Source: Coturnix japonica (taxonomy: Eukaryota > Chordata > Aves > Galliformes > Phasianidae). From it: DNA of 64,000 nucleotides. Position numbers and translations under genes: made by a program. Shown piece by piece: positions 34,082-46,993 of the stretch. Every line of letters starts with the position of its first letter. The stretch's first letter is position 1. Location: positions 69,048,053-69,112,052 of the forward strand of contig NC_029518.1 in NCBI RefSeq assembly GCF_001577835.2. The letters are read 5' to 3'. The notes beneath the pieces were generated by a model. That model was not told where the DNA came from, made no database searches, and worked only from the letters and a program-made list of their open reading frames with translations.

Positions 34082-34423
34082 GTAAAGTTATATTTTCTAT
34101 TTGTTGAGATGTTACTTTTGTTACTAGCATTCAAATACTGCTTTTCAGGTTTAAGAAAAGAGTTGTTGATGGTTTTCCTGGAGACACCTGTACAGAAACA
34201 TGTAATATGTGTGTGTAGCAGAAATGCTAAACCATGGCTTGAGTCAGTGATAAAGCACCGGGTGGGGAAGCAGGGCCAACCCAGATCTATGCATCTACAT
34301 TCTACTTGGGCTCCTCTTTTATCTAATGCGGTGTCTGACTCCAATCAGCTTTAATGGGCACACTTAAATTTTCCAAAAGTTAGCCTGTTCATTGCTTAAT
34401 GTAATATAAAATCATAGAATCAT

Positions 34424-34511
34424 AGAATTACCCAGGTTGGAAAAGACCTTGAAGATCATCAAGTCCAACCGCACCCTAACTATAGTACCCTAACTCTAAC
34501 AACCCTCTGCT
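34424..34511 (-). mobile_element. CR1 3' end fragment at left edge of noisy segment
   Basis: Clean minus-orientation tail with 'aatcatagaatcatagaatt', 'ggttggaaaagaccttgaag' and 'caaccctctgctaaatcata', the same subfamily as 48744 and 52669. After 'atcatatcc' the sequence switches abruptly to a garbled copy of a different CR1 subfamily. Confidence 0.85.
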
Positions 34512-37500
34512 AAATCATATCCGGCCGCCGTCCAACCCTGTCTTGAAGCATCCTCCAAGAGGGTCATCACAACCTCCTGGAGCCTTTTATCCAGGGCTAA
34601 CCACTCTCCTAGTGAATGAATCTTCCCCCTAACATCCAAACCTAATCGTTCCTCTTTAACTAAACCATTTCCCTACTGCTATTATCACCACTTTCGACAG
34701 AGTTTACTCTCCTCCTGGAGTAAGTTCCCTCAGGTATTGAAAGCCTTGCAATGAGGGTCACCCCGCAAGCCTTCGTCTTCTCCAGGCTGAACAAACCAAC
34801 GCCCTCAGCCTTCCCATAGGGGAAGGTGCTCCAGCCGCTGATCAATCTTGTGGCCTCCTCTGGACCCTTTCCAAATATCTCCATGTCTTTTTTGTACCAA
34901 GGGCTCACACCTGGACACAGTACTCAGATGGGGCCTCAGCAATAAGCAAGAGTAGAGAGGACAATCCCTCCCTATCCGCTGCTGACCAGCCCGTCTCACT
35001 GATGGAGCCGCGTCGCCATTTGCTTTCCGGGCGTGCCAAGACGCACTGCCCTGGCTCATATTAAGTTTCTCATCTTCGAGGCACCGGCTCAGGTCTTCCT
35101 GCCAAGCTGCTCTCGAAGGAACCTTGATGTTGTATGGATAATGTCAGTGTTTTTACTTTCAGTTATTTCGCTTTCATGCAGTTAAAAGGACCTCCAGATT
35201 CGCTTAGATGCTTGGTAGAATCACACAGCTGACCTTAAGGGAGCCATGTGTTCTGTATCCAGCCCCTAGATGTGAAAAAAAGAGGGAGCTTGACCCAATG
35301 GCAGCGTGGTGATGCAGGCATTGAGGAGGTGAGGTTGCTCACTTTAAGCTCCATGAGCTTCCTGGCTTTGTGCACATCCTGTGAGCAGCCAGAACTCATG
35401 CCTCAGCATGTAGGGGGTCAGAAGCGTGTGATGAGCCTGGGAATGTCATACAGAGATCAGCCAAAGGCTCCGGAATGGGTTGCAGCAATCATGTCCTGCT
35501 GATCCCACTGGCCTGCAGAGGTACACTGCTTCAGGGGTCTGGAGGACCAGTTACTCCTAGCTGAGAACTCTAACTAGAAGCATTTAGAACTAATTGCTTC
35601 AGGTCTGAATCTATGTGCTGTTAGTAGCACTAAAAAAGCTCGGGAACTTCAAGCTTCCAGCTGGTAAAGAGTACTGTTGCATGACGAGCTGCCTTCTTGA
35701 AGTGGTAATGGAACTGAGTGTAGAGGAAGCATGGCCAAGTAATAGAGGGGTTGTGTCTTTGGGATGAAATGCCTTGGTGTTTCATTCTGACCATTCCCTT
35801 GTGGTAATGCAAGAACGCACCATTAAGGATACGAGAACATTCGAAATCAGACCTTCGGTTAAATCATCATATATTACATACAGCCAGGATGATGTCTGAC
35901 TGTTATACTCTTTTGAGACTCACTCGTCTCTGTGTCATGGGTTCCAATAGACTATTAATTATGTGTTTAGTTCTGCTCATGGACTCTCCACTTGTGTTGG
36001 CGCTATAATGTTTCTGGACCGATTTTTGCTAATTGCTCAGTGTGCCAGAATTACAGATATGGGCAGCGGCTTGTTCACAGTCCACTTGAAGGCTCCTAAC
36101 AAGTCTTCGAGAAAGCTCAGAATGTGCTCCATGGTCTGAAAAACCCATCAATCCAATTATAGCGAAAATAGAAACACTGCGAGCTCACTTTAGACAGTCT
36201 AACTGCGATGTGGAAGAATGTGGAAGACTTCTCTGGTTGGGTATTATGATGTGGAGACTTCTCTCCCCAAAGGGAATTTTTTGTTAAGCCAGGTGTTGGC
36301 TGAGCGCAGGCAGAACGGAGAAGATGGGAATTCAAGAATGACTTCTCACAGAAGAGTCTTCACAGGAAAAGCCTTACACTGTCTCGGTGCATAAAGCTAA
36401 TTAACAATGCAGTATCCTAGTTACTTGGGGAACACACTGTGAGCCTCAGAGTCAGGAAACTCTATGTCAGACAAAATGCAGGTCATCCTTTAACATCCTT
36501 CCTTTCTCTAATCTCTTTGAGTAACTCCTGTAGTCCATTTGGTTGAAAGACTAGCTTCAAACCCCATATGGAGCGCGAGGTTGAATGGTTTGAGTATGAG
36601 ATGGAGGTTTATTTGGTGTTCCCTTGAACATAACTACAGGAGGTCAAAATGCATGTGGAAAGAGAATTGGTATGGTTGCCATGTGACTTTGTGAGCCAGC
36701 AGTGGGGTATCAACTGCCTAAGAAAGCGCATTCCATATATGCTGGCCCAGGGTTGTTACTTGTGATTTAGCTAAAGTGGTGAGAAACTCGTGAGAAAGCA
36801 GTTATGTCATGGAAATTCAGACAGTTGCCTAATGGCAAGGAATGTTCTGATTCTTTTCTAAGGATATGACTGCGTGATTCCTTTCCTTTCCTTTAACCAG
36901 TGGTTCCTTGGGGCCATGTTTCAGGACTGAATGCCTCCAACAGAGACTATGGTTTGTCATTTATACTTGTACGTAGGAATTGTAATTACCTTTGATCCTA
37001 CTAGGCATAAGAAACATCTATAAGAAAAATTATAGTCTGTATGTACTTTCTTATCTGTTGTATTCAGCTAAGTTCATACTTGTTATTTCTTCAGCAGAGG
37101 CGTTTATAGTTCATATAGTATTTCGTAGTAATATATCCAGACTCTCAACTTTAAGGGGTGCAGAACATCAGAGAAGGTCCTGTGGACTAATAACTTTACT
37201 TCGGTATGACTGATCAATAGACAAGCACCTTTTCTTACTGTATGCACCAGTACCGAGCTCATCACAATTACACAGATTTACAGGGCTAGAATGCCTGAAG
37301 ACAGTCTGGCTATTTTGCAGGCTGCTAAGATGAAGTGTGACCCCTCATCAGCTACAGACTCTGCTTTGCTGGCCCATACTGTCAAGGGGTGGGGGCCTCA
37401 GTCGACGTACAGTTTGCCAACCAGCAGCCTCGTCCACATCAGGTTAGGATTTTGCTAAGGTAATCGCATCCTCAGCCAACGATAGAAACTAGGAAGTGAA

Positions 37501-39684
37501 GCAGCAAATGCTGTTTTACCAATGGTGGGATCGTCACTGGGCACAGTAAGTCCAAGATTACTGAGTACGCTTCTTCCACGTACTTTATTTGAGTTTGTTT
37601 CTCTTGTATTATGATCACACATCTCCTACCCGTACTGCATCTTCCATCGTGGAAAGTTCCAGCTGTTTGGGACTGAAAACTCCATGGCTATACCATACTG
37701 AATCAACCCAAGCGACTGGATTGATTGTGTGATTTCACCTGTGCTGCGCATCAGCTCTAAGTGAAGGCCACCAGTGTTGAGAGTCAAATTGTCAAGAAAA
37801 TCTGGGGAGAGTCAGCATCAGCCCCAACTGGGAATGCATGTTGTTTGACTCATGATCTGCTCGTCCAGCTGTCTTAGCCTTCTATGTAATTCAAGCTGCT
37901 ATCATTCCAAGGGTTTTGCCAGAGGAATTCAGTTGTGGAGGAATCGAGGAGAGGGGCATCTTGTTTTTTGGACCTAGCAAGTCAGTATGTGGTAACGTCA
38001 CATCTCAATGTTCCTTTCAAGTACTGAGAGCCTCTGGAACAGCCAGATTACTGCTTCCTCCTCCTGATCAGGTGATAGGAGGGGTTTGCGAGGACACACA
38101 GCTTTCGTATTCCTTTCTAGGCAGATGTTCCAGTTAGGGACCTGGATTAAAGTAGCTCGCATCTGAAGCTTCTGCTCCTCTCTGCCTAAGTGCAGAACTA
38201 TATTGCTACCAAACACTAAGCCGTAAGCTTGTGCTTGTAATTTTCCATAATGGATAGCACTGAGGGAAATTTAGATTCACATGAAGATTGAAAGCAACGT
38301 TGCATCTAGTTAGTCTGCGGCGGTTTTATTAACTGCTGTGTACTGCTGTGCTCTACCTAGAAGTCCTGGCTTTTCTTTCTGTGGAATTTTTCTGGTTAAG
38401 GATACTGTTCTATCACAATGGTGCATTATGGGAACAGTCCAGGAGCTGATTAGAGCTGGGCTTTCATGCTGTTTTTCGGCTGTTTAGTCTTGGAATGGAG
38501 AATTAACTAATCTGTCAGCTTACATCATGTATGTCTGTGAGACTGTGGTGCCGCCGAAGTTATGAAGATTACAGACTGGTGGATTTTTTGGTTGCTCGGG
38601 AACTCTCATGCTCTTCTTGCAGGATAGAACACTGCAGAGTGACTCCTCCAATATCGATCAAAGACTTGGTTTGAACTGAACCGTTTTGTTATTGTTGATA
38701 CCTAAGGGGTTATCATATTCTTTTAAGAGCTTATTTCATTGTCAAAACACGGAAGAATAATTGATTTGCCACGCTAGAACCTCAGTTTACTTCATTATTT
38801 TTCTGAACACGAAGCGGTGGACGCTCGTACTTTACAACGCGTGGTAACGCCATTAGCATTTCTCTCTCTGTTGGCTGTAACAGAAAGTATGATTGACCTC
38901 GTGCGGGTTGGAAGGGGACGCTTTTCAAGGATATCTGTAGTTTCCAACGCTCAGCCTGGCAGGCACCGATAACACGAACACCTTTTTAGCGTAGATCCAG
39001 GTTGCCCAGGGCCCCGTCCGAACATGGGTCTTTCGAACTCCTCCAGACGGGGCATTCCACAAAGCGATCCGCTTAGTGAGAGAGCTGTGTGATGCCATTC
39101 GCGGTGTTAATATGGGCTGCCTGATTATGGCTTCTCCTAACTTGATTAGGTGCAAGCGCCCACTTGTGCACAGCAGTATTAGATGTGGGACATGTGGTGC
39201 CCTCTGCTGGTATATGGGACAGGATGACGTGCTCGTTCGCAATAGAAACAAGCTTAAGATATTGTATCCTAACGCCTGTAAGCGTGCTTCGTAAAGTGCG
39301 TAAAACGGTGGTAAGTCAGCGATGATCGGATCACCAGCAGAACTCGTATTAGTTGTGGAAATAAACGTGAGCATTACGTTCGGGGCAGCCCGCAGTGGCG
39401 ATAAGCGGTATCCCGGCTTTTCACTTGCCCCCAGTGGCTCAGGTGGCAGCGGCCGCCCTGTCGGCCGCTTTCCGCGACCTGCGTGTGCTGGGAGCAGCTG
39501 GGGAAGGAACGAGAAACGAGGCGGCCGGTGGAAGCGCAGGATGTCGATGATGGGTCGGGATGGGCACTGCGCACCCTCTGGTCAGCACAACCGGGTGGCT
39601 TGGATTGTGCTACCGCGCTCGGTCCGGCGTCAGTTCCTTAGGGGCATCTGGCGCTCCGTCTCGCCCCGGCTTAAGCGCCGCAGC
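34512..39684. repeat. Noisy second copy of ~27.26-32.06 kb; probable assembly artefact
   Basis: The segment follows the same order as 27.26-32.06 kb: CR1 interior, the unique stretch with 'cagcccctagatgt' and 'gaattcagttgtggaggaa', the 31.3-kb CR1 tail, then the CpG island with 'gggagcagctggggaaggaa'. It is about 5.17 kb against about 4.8 kb for the source. Differences are mostly single-base insertions with some deletions, spread evenly over repeat, unique and CpG sequence, while matches between them are exact. This is the pattern of uncorrected single-molecule reads rather than evolution. It stops before RNGTT exon 1, so no coding exon is duplicated. Confidence 0.85.
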
Positions 39685-39797
39685 ACAGAATGACCCGGGT
39701 TGGAAGGGACCTCAAGGATCATGTAGTTCCAACCCCCCTGCCTGGCAGGGCCACCAAACATACACATTTACTAGGTCAGGTTGCCCAGAGCCCAAGG
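39685..39797 (-). mobile_element. CR1 3' end fragment at right edge of noisy segment
   Basis: Clean again: 'cacagaatgacccgggttgg', 'cctcaaggatcatgtagttc' through 'aggttgcccagagcccaagg'. Same subfamily as 27131 and 31331. Normal-quality unique intron sequence resumes after it. Confidence 0.9.
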
Positions 39798-40526
39798 GCA
39801 ATGTAATGTAATGTACTTGTAAGTGCACTATTGATGTCTTTTAAAAGAGACAACAGAATTTTGTTAAATCTGCTTGTAAAATGGCCTTTAAATAGGCATC
39901 TGATTTCATGGTGAGGATCCTAATTGAAAGTTTTGTTGAACCAAGGATGAAATTGTACAGAATGGAGAAGTCTAGCGTTGAGTCAACAGGTGGCCATGCA
40001 ACTTGGTTTTCCTGTTCTGTTTTTCCGTGATTTCCTGTATCTCTGTATCGCTGTGATTTCCTGCATCCAAAGGGATGCATTTCCCCTGAACTTGGAGTGA
40101 AGTGTTTTCCACCACTACTATGAAATTCCTCTTGTTAACTTAAATGAGGAGTCAGTAGAATGCATGTTGCTGGTGAGCTGTGTGTACGGTGCCGCACAGC
40201 AGAACTCCTGCTTTCCTTCTTGAGTTTTGAACTGCTAACTTCAATAAAGCTCAAAGGATACATTAGGATAATGGGTAAGGCAGCCTTAATTCAGGTACAT
40301 CCTAACATCTGTGTGGTTAAAACTACCAGCTCAGTTACCTTCAGGCACAAGCTTTCACAAAGAGTGACTGGTGGTAGAATGAAGCTTATATAGATGTTTT
40401 CTGAACACAATGTTTGAAAGACTTCAAACTCTCAACAGTAGTTCTAATTTGATTGTTATTAACAAATTAATCTTTATGCACTAATGCTTGAACTGAATAT
40501 ATAATAATTTTTATTATTTTTTTTAG
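39798..40526 (+). other. RNGTT: RNGTT intron 2, right part
   Basis: Unique intronic sequence, with a T-rich polypyrimidine stretch just before exon 3. No further feature recognised. Confidence 0.7.
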
Positions 40527-40630
40527 GTTAAAATGGGTTTGCTGGTAGACTTGACCAACACCAATAGATTCTATGATAGGAACGATATACAGAAAGAGGG
40601 GATTAAATATATAAAGCTCCAGTGTAAAGG
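40527..40630 (+). CDS. RNGTT: RNGTT exon 3
   Basis: Acceptor 'ttttttttag', donor GTAAGT. Encodes [20 protein letters not shown], then [15 protein letters not shown], the core beta-strand region of the cysteine-phosphatase fold. The next intron is only 119 bp, an arrangement that supports the exon pair. Confidence 0.97.
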
Positions 40631-40749
40631 GTAAGTCGTCTGTATTCTTTTAAGCTTTTAACTTGAAAGATCACTCGGAAGTAATTGCTGTTTTTTCATT
40701 TTGATTTTTCCTTTCCCCCCAACCAATTCCTGTCTTGTTCTTTTACCAG

Positions 40750-40838
40750 GCACGGTGAGTGCCCTACACCTGAGAACACAGAGACATTTATCCGTGTATG
40801 TGAGCATTTCAGTGAAAAGAATCCCACGGAACTCATAG
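40750..40838 (+). CDS. RNGTT: RNGTT exon 4
   Basis: Acceptor 'ttttaccag', donor GTATGT. Encodes [20 protein letters not shown], then [11 protein letters not shown], against human [31 protein letters not shown]. It ends in a split glycine codon just before the active-site loop. Part of the RNA triphosphatase domain. Confidence 0.97.
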
Positions 40839-41654
40839 GTATGTCTATTTCCATCAGTTTTTGCGGTTAATTTCTTTTTTATTTATTCCTTACAGCCTCT
40901 TATCCTTTGACAGCGTCAGCAAAGGAATTTCTACAGTACAGTGTTTATGCATATCTAGAGGAGATTATTATTATTATTATTTAATTCTGGAGTAGCATTT
41001 TCTTTTTACAGAAACCTGTTTGTTTCCATATGCATCAGTTTGAATACAGGAGTTTACTTTATGCGGAAGAAATGTACAAGAACTGTCTACAAGATATCCG
41101 CATTATGTTTTTGAAACTTCTGCTGATAGAAGATTATGCATTGCCTGAGTGTTGTTTTGACACCCAGTGGTTCCGCTTACTTGCCGTCCTTTTCAACAGT
41201 TTCAATAGCTGAGACTCTCCAGCAGATTTCACAAAGCAGCTGATTAATTGGTAGAAATCGGTAGTAGATATTTGGCTAAGTTTTTCTTCTGTGATGTATT
41301 GTCCCATAGTAAATATTTGAACGTTCATAAGGGTTGTTTTTTTTTTCCCCTCAGAGAAGAAAACAAATAATCAATTTGAGCGGCTTTCAGTTTTAGTGGA
41401 GACCATTTTATTCTGATTCGTATTAAGCACTTTTATACTTAACTCTGTCTGCACGTTGTCAGAGATGAGAAATTACTGTGCAGCTGAGTTTGCAGAGGCA
41501 GGAAGAGTTCTGTCATTATGACACCTTTGGTGATAATTCCGTACCCTTACTAATAGGAATATCTGTCTGACTTAGTACATAGAACAGTTGTTTGCATAGG
41601 TGCATTGATAAGAGCTTGGTAAACTTAGCTTGTATGTTCGCTCAGTTTAGGATA

Positions 41655-41935
41655 TGTATAGAGACTTAGAACAGCAGCAGTTGAAGTGGACCTCTGGAAA
41701 TCATCTCGCTTATCACCCCTCTGCAGAGCAGAGTCAGCTGAAGCAGATTGCTTAGGATGGTGCCCACTTTTGCCAGTCTCCAAGGATAGGGACTCTACAA
41801 TATCTTCTGGCAACGTATTCCAGTGTTTGATTACTTTTACAATGAGAAGTGCCTTTTCCTAGTGTTTAAACAGCATTTCTTGTATATCAGTTTGTGCTTA
41901 TTTCTTCTTGTCGCTGGATACCATTGAGATAGGGG
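41655..41935 (-). mobile_element. Old CR1 LINE fragment
   Basis: Diverged minus-orientation CR1. It shows 'gtggacctctggaaatcatc', 'tctggcaacgtattccagtg', 'gagaagtgccttttcc' and 'gcttatttcttcttg', the worn complements of the CR1 3' region. It has no clear tail octamers. Confidence 0.65.
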
Positions 41936-42065
41936 TGTGATATGGGTTAGCAAACCCATTTAACTACTAAAGCACTATTTTTAGTGTTGAGCCATTTATT
42001 TTTTGACTTGCATGAATTTTGGAATGGTCTATTGTTTAGACCGTGTCTTGACTCTGGTTGACTTT

Positions 42066-42597
42066 AGAATCATAAAATCACTAAGGCTGGAAAAGATCTC
42101 TGAGGTCATCCAGGGCAGCTGTCCACCTACCACCAGTATTACCCTACTAAACCATGCCCCTCAGTACAGCAACTGAATGTTTCTTGAAACACCTCCAGGG
42201 TTGATGTCCTAACCACCTCTCTGGGCATCCTGTTCCAGTGTCTGACTGCTCTTTCAGAGAAGTATTTCCTAATATACAACCTGAATCTACCTTGGTGCAT
42301 CTTAAGGCCATTTCCTCTAGTCTTATTGCAAATTACATGGGAGAAGAGGCTGACCCCCAGCTCAGTACAACCTCTCGTCAGGTAGTTATTGAGAGCAGTA
42401 AGATCACCCCTGAGCCTCCTCCAGACTAAACAATCCCAGCTCCCTCAGCCACTCCCCTTAAGACTTGTGCCTCCATACCCATCACAGTTTCGTTGCCCTC
42501 TCTGGACACTCTCCAGGGCCTCGATGTCTTTCTTGCAGGGAGGGGCCCAACATTAACACAGTACTTGAGGTGAATAGAGGGGAACGATCACTTCCCT
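42066..42597 (-). mobile_element. CR1 LINE fragment
   Basis: Minus-orientation CR1 from 'gaatcataaaatcactaagg' through 'ctgggcatcctgttccagtg', 'tcctccagactaaacaatcc' and 'ggacactctccagggcctcg'. It is moderately diverged and 5' truncated near 42597. Confidence 0.85.
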
Positions 42598-44428
42598 TTC
42601 ATTCACTTCCATGAGGCAAAAAAATAATAATCTCTTAAATAACCTTTGGTTTAGGCTTTTGTACTATAAGTGAAAGGTTGGAATTTTCTATTTTTACATG
42701 AGTTACAGGAAAGTTGTTTCTAGGTCTGAATGCTTTGTTTCCTCTTCTGAAAGAGCGCCAGAGGACTTTAGTGTGGAGGATGTTTTTGTCAGAAGTGAAA
42801 GCAATCTACAGCAGTGATGGTACTGCACACTCTGCGATCGTTCCTTTCCAAGCCATTGGTCTCACTGCAGAAATGCTACTTATCTTTGTCATGTGTATAA
42901 AATTATTGACTTAACCTTCTCGGTAGAAGTAACAGCTGCAGGGCTTATTGATAGCAATTGTGTGCCATTTCATTGCCAGTGTCAGGATTAGATACAGAAA
43001 AGGCTCAAATGCGAGTGATAAGTGAACAAAATTTTCTATACAGCTAGAACACTAGAGGATGGAAGCTATATTTTTGCAGCTTGAAGGACTGCAGTGTGCC
43101 TGCCAACTTCAAGGAAACAAAATGCAAAGATTTTGCTTAAGCCGAAAACAAAAGAGAAATGATTACTGGGAACAAATTCTATAAGGAAGCTAAAATTAAT
43201 TTCATTTGAGGCGATTTACGGGTTTTTGTGGCTATTAATGGTTAGAATGTGTGAATCCAAGAAATTCCTAGCAGATTTTGCATTGCTTTATTGGGAAAGG
43301 AAGGTTGGAGTGAAAGGGGAATGAGTCACAAAACCAACTTTGATGCAGTTGGGGTTTATTTCTGTGTAGCCTTGTAAAGCTGCTGCTCTTCATAGGTGTT
43401 TTGTCTTGAATCTCCAGTTTAAAACAAACAGATTGCTTGCAGTGTGGATGTAGGGTGGAGGAAGAGAAGATAGGTGCTGAAAATTGATCTGGATAAGCAC
43501 CGAGTGAATTATTGCTGACTTAGTCATGGCAGAGAAATAAGTAAATTAATAAAACCTTGCTTTGTAGTCAGAGCTGAAAAACATTTAATGGATTAATAAT
43601 TGCATTTGGTTTTAGTGGAAACTTTAATGCTGTGGTGTTTGCTGTTTAAAAATGTGCAGTGGGAGGAAGAGACGTCATCTTGCTTAAGTTTTTCATAGCC
43701 TTTTAGTAGCACAAGTTTCAGGCTTGGTTTGTTTATCACTAGATGGAGCTGTTGCCTTGAGATGGGAGAAAAGAACAGGAAAAAGGAATTTCGATTCCTT
43801 TGACTCTTCCCTTTCTTTCACTGTAAAGTAGAGAGAAATTTTGTGTTTTTCTTAAAATGTAATAAGTATTTCAAGGTTATTGTAGTGTTGTATAGTTTTT
43901 TTCCCCCCCAAATGAATGCCTGGCCTTAGCATAGTAATTACAAATCTGACCTAGAATTTTAGACTGACACTGCATTCAAGTTTGGAATAGGAAAATCTGG
44001 GTATGATTTTTATGCCCGATGGTGTGAAATAAATGTAATGCTTGTTGAATCCATTAAAAACACAGCTATCAAATTTGACTGCATCGTCTCCTGATAGGCA
44101 TTTGAGCAGTCATTTAAAACAAAACAAAACAGCAAAAACCCAAACCAAACAACTTTGGATCTCGCCTGCATTAGCCATATTTGAGTTGGGTTAAGTTTCT
44201 GGTCTTGATCTGAAGTGTCCTATACTCTTATAGCTGATAATTTGCAGTAAGAATATAACAAATTGTTTTTAAGCTTTTTTTGCTTTAAGTAATCTGTGCT
44301 GTCTTGATAGGAGGGGAGGTAACTTGCTATTGACAAAGGTAGAATGACCAGAAAATTTGCTTGTGAAACGTAACCGTGTTTGTTGAAAATACTTTCAAAT
44401 GATTATGTTCTTCTCTTGTTTCATCTAG

Positions 44429-44504
44429 GTGTCCATTGCACGCATGGTTTCAATAGAACTGGATTTCTCATCTGTGCCTTCTTGGTTGAGAAGCTGGACT
44501 GGAG
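44429..44504 (+). CDS. RNGTT: RNGTT exon 5 (triphosphatase active site)
   Basis: Acceptor 'tcatctag', donor GTAACT (a slightly weak donor). Encodes [20 protein letters not shown], then [15 protein letters not shown] is the HCX5R(S/T) P-loop of the cysteine-phosphatase superfamily. The nucleophile cysteine is residue 126, the same number as in human RNGTT. All catalytic residues are present. Confidence 0.97.
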
Positions 44505-46743
44505 GTAACTTTGACTTTTAATTCTTAGGGTTTTGTGGACCTGAAGGATCTTCAGGACTCATTGTCCTGGCAGCTATCCTCGTGCATTTGCTGTTTGAAT
44601 TAAACCTTCCTACTAATTTTGAGCAAACAACCTATGTTAGCATTATTCATATCATATGTTGGCAGCTAAGCTGTGGTCAGTCAAGCTTTTCAGTTCTGGT
44701 AGGTGAAAGTCAGCTGTACCTGCTGTGTGTGAGGGCTTCTAGAAATGTCTGTATTATGCTGGGTCTTTCCCCAGTGCATGCCCCACACTTTGAATGAAAA
44801 CATAGGGTTCAGCGAAGCCTTAAGTATTATTTCTTCTATTTCACATAGGTTTGCATGTAGGCAGTCCCTTCACCATTTTGATGGTATTTCTTGTACAGTC
44901 CTCAAAATAAAGAAAATTATACTCATGTTCTTGTGTTATATCTCTGGACATGGAATTTATTTGGTAGTTAGCATATATATGCAAGCAGTTTGCGAATAAG
45001 TAGGTTGTTGTCTTCTGTTAGTAAACTAGGATTAAAGACACTGGAGTAATGGAGACAGAATGCCGTTAATGGTGGGTGGCTGAGTCTTGGCAGGATCTTA
45101 GCTGACTGCAGGAAGATAAAAGATTGTTATAGTGTGATTACAGTTTCTCTTACAAAGTAGAAAATTGGTTTGCTTTTAATCTAACAACTTTAAAGCAGTA
45201 TGCAATAATCAGACTCAATGCTGGTCGTTTGTTCTGAGGAGGAAATGCACTTAAATCTATTTGAAACTGCCTTTATGCGGCTTTTTACTTCTGAGCCTCT
45301 GTGGGAAAGGCCTTAAAACTTAGCAGCCATATATTTTTGTTTGTGTGCTTTGTTCAAATGACTGATCATATAAATTTGCTCTTCCCTGTCATATTATTTA
45401 ACAGAGTGTCCAGATGTCACTTAATAAAAATACCCACCACAAAAGATTTTTGTAAGGTGATAGTGCTAAGCATTGTATTAAGATAAAGCCAGTTTGCTGT
45501 ATCATCCTTTAAAATAAGTCCCTGCTGTTTGCTGAGGAGGAAATAAGGCTTTCCTGATGGAAAAAAACATCCATATTCATTTCTGAAGTGTGTGGTACAA
45601 GAGTACTGCCGCTGCATTGTGAATTCTGAGATGTATTTTGTAGTTAGTGTAAAGAAAGGTCATCTAGAATGAAAACCCTCCAGCTAGTTATCAGAAACCT
45701 TCGTTTTCTTTTTCTATAACTTTTTCCCCAAAGTCTGCTCTGTTTTTAGAGCTTGCAGAGCATGTTTTCCTATAGCAGATTTCAAGCTCAGAAACCTAGC
45801 ACTGGATCTTTTGACTTTTGCTACCATATACTCCACAATAGTGTAGAGTTCTTGTAATACAATGGGGGACAAATCTGAATGTGTTTCAGGCCCTGTCTCT
45901 TTTGGTTGTTCTGGACTTGGAATGCTGTTGATTTCGGAAGGTGTAAAACAATTTAAGTTATCAAAGTAAAAGTTATCAAAGTAAGCAATTAGTAGTCATA
46001 AAAAGATTGTTCTTTTGTAAATAACTCAGGTTATGAAGATGTCATTTCTGAGATTTTATGACCATTTGATGGCTTGATTCCTGAAATTAGTTTGTTCTGC
46101 ATTCTTCATGAAAGAGAGAACCAAACTTACCTCGTTCTTGGGAATTACCTTTCTCTGGTCTCCAGTTTATTATTGCAATTAAGGTTAAGTGTTTGCTGCA
46201 AAAGAGAAGGCTTCTAAACTGGAGTTTCTGAGGGAAATGTCCTGTGAGAGAAGTAAATTCAAAACATCTGAATGTTTCCTGCCGAAGTGTTTGCAGAACC
46301 TCTAAATAAAAAATGAGGAAAGCTTGTAGGCAGGAAAGTGTAGGTATTTGAATGTTACCACTTGAATTTTTTGTTTAAATAAGCCTTTTAAAATCTTTTT
46401 TTTCCCCTCTTAATGTGGTCTGCAAGTACTTACCTATGTGTCACCCATTTATTTTTTTAATAGCAGTAATAAAAATTATAATGAAAGTTTTACCTAAGTG
46501 AGCAGCAGGTTGCTCTTTGCTGCGACTAGAGATGAAGCAGATCAGTTGCAATTTCTTTTGTGAACGTATGCAGTGCAAGACCAACACAATTTAAACATGA
46601 TGTTTTGAATACTGTGAATGTTTCTGCAATTATCACTTATTTTTTTCTGAATTCTTGCTGCTGATAAACTTTAAGTGTATTTTAGTCGTGCTGTGCCTTA
46701 ACAAATAAAGCATACAGAGTAATTTCTATTTTTTATTTGACAG
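44505..46743 (+). other. RNGTT: RNGTT intron 5
   Basis: GT-AG intron of 2239 bp. AT-rich unique sequence with no recognised repeat insertion, apart from a small direct repeat of 'agttatcaaagtaa' near 45957-45982. Confidence 0.75.
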
Positions 46744-46993
46744 TATTGAGGCAGCTGTGGCTACCTTTGCTCAGGCGAGACCACCAGGTATTTATAAAGG
46801 TGACTATTTGAAGGAATTATTTCGTCGTTACGGAGATGAAGATGATGCACCATCACCACCTGAGCTACCAGAATGGTGCTTTGAAGATGAGGAAGAGGAA
46901 GATGATGACAATGGTAGAATGGGAAGCCAAGAATCAGAACCTGGATCGTCAAGCTCTTCCTTTGGCAAGAGGAGAAAAGAACACCTTAAACTG
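46744..46993 (+). CDS. RNGTT: RNGTT exon 6 (domain linker)
   Basis: Acceptor 'tttgacag', donor GTATTT. Encodes (S)[20 protein letters not shown], then [20 protein letters not shown], an acidic stretch DEEEEDDDN, a serine-rich segment, and [11 protein letters not shown]. It finishes the triphosphatase domain (through about residue 195) and contains the flexible acidic/serine linker to the guanylyltransferase. A spurious extension reads on for ten codons into the intron before a stop; the exon ends at the donor instead. Confidence 0.96.

Larger units (their letters stand above)
40839..44428 (+). other. RNGTT: RNGTT intron 4
   Basis: GT-AG intron of 3590 bp. It contains a short ATT repeat near 40968-40981 and two old CR1 fragments (41655-41935 and 42066-42597). 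The rest is unrecognised AT-rich sequence. Confidence 0.8.

Noticed and set aside
38925-39374. 149-codon minus-strand frame
   Set aside because: It lies in the indel-rich second copy; the clean source sequence at 31.3-31.8 kb does not keep this frame.
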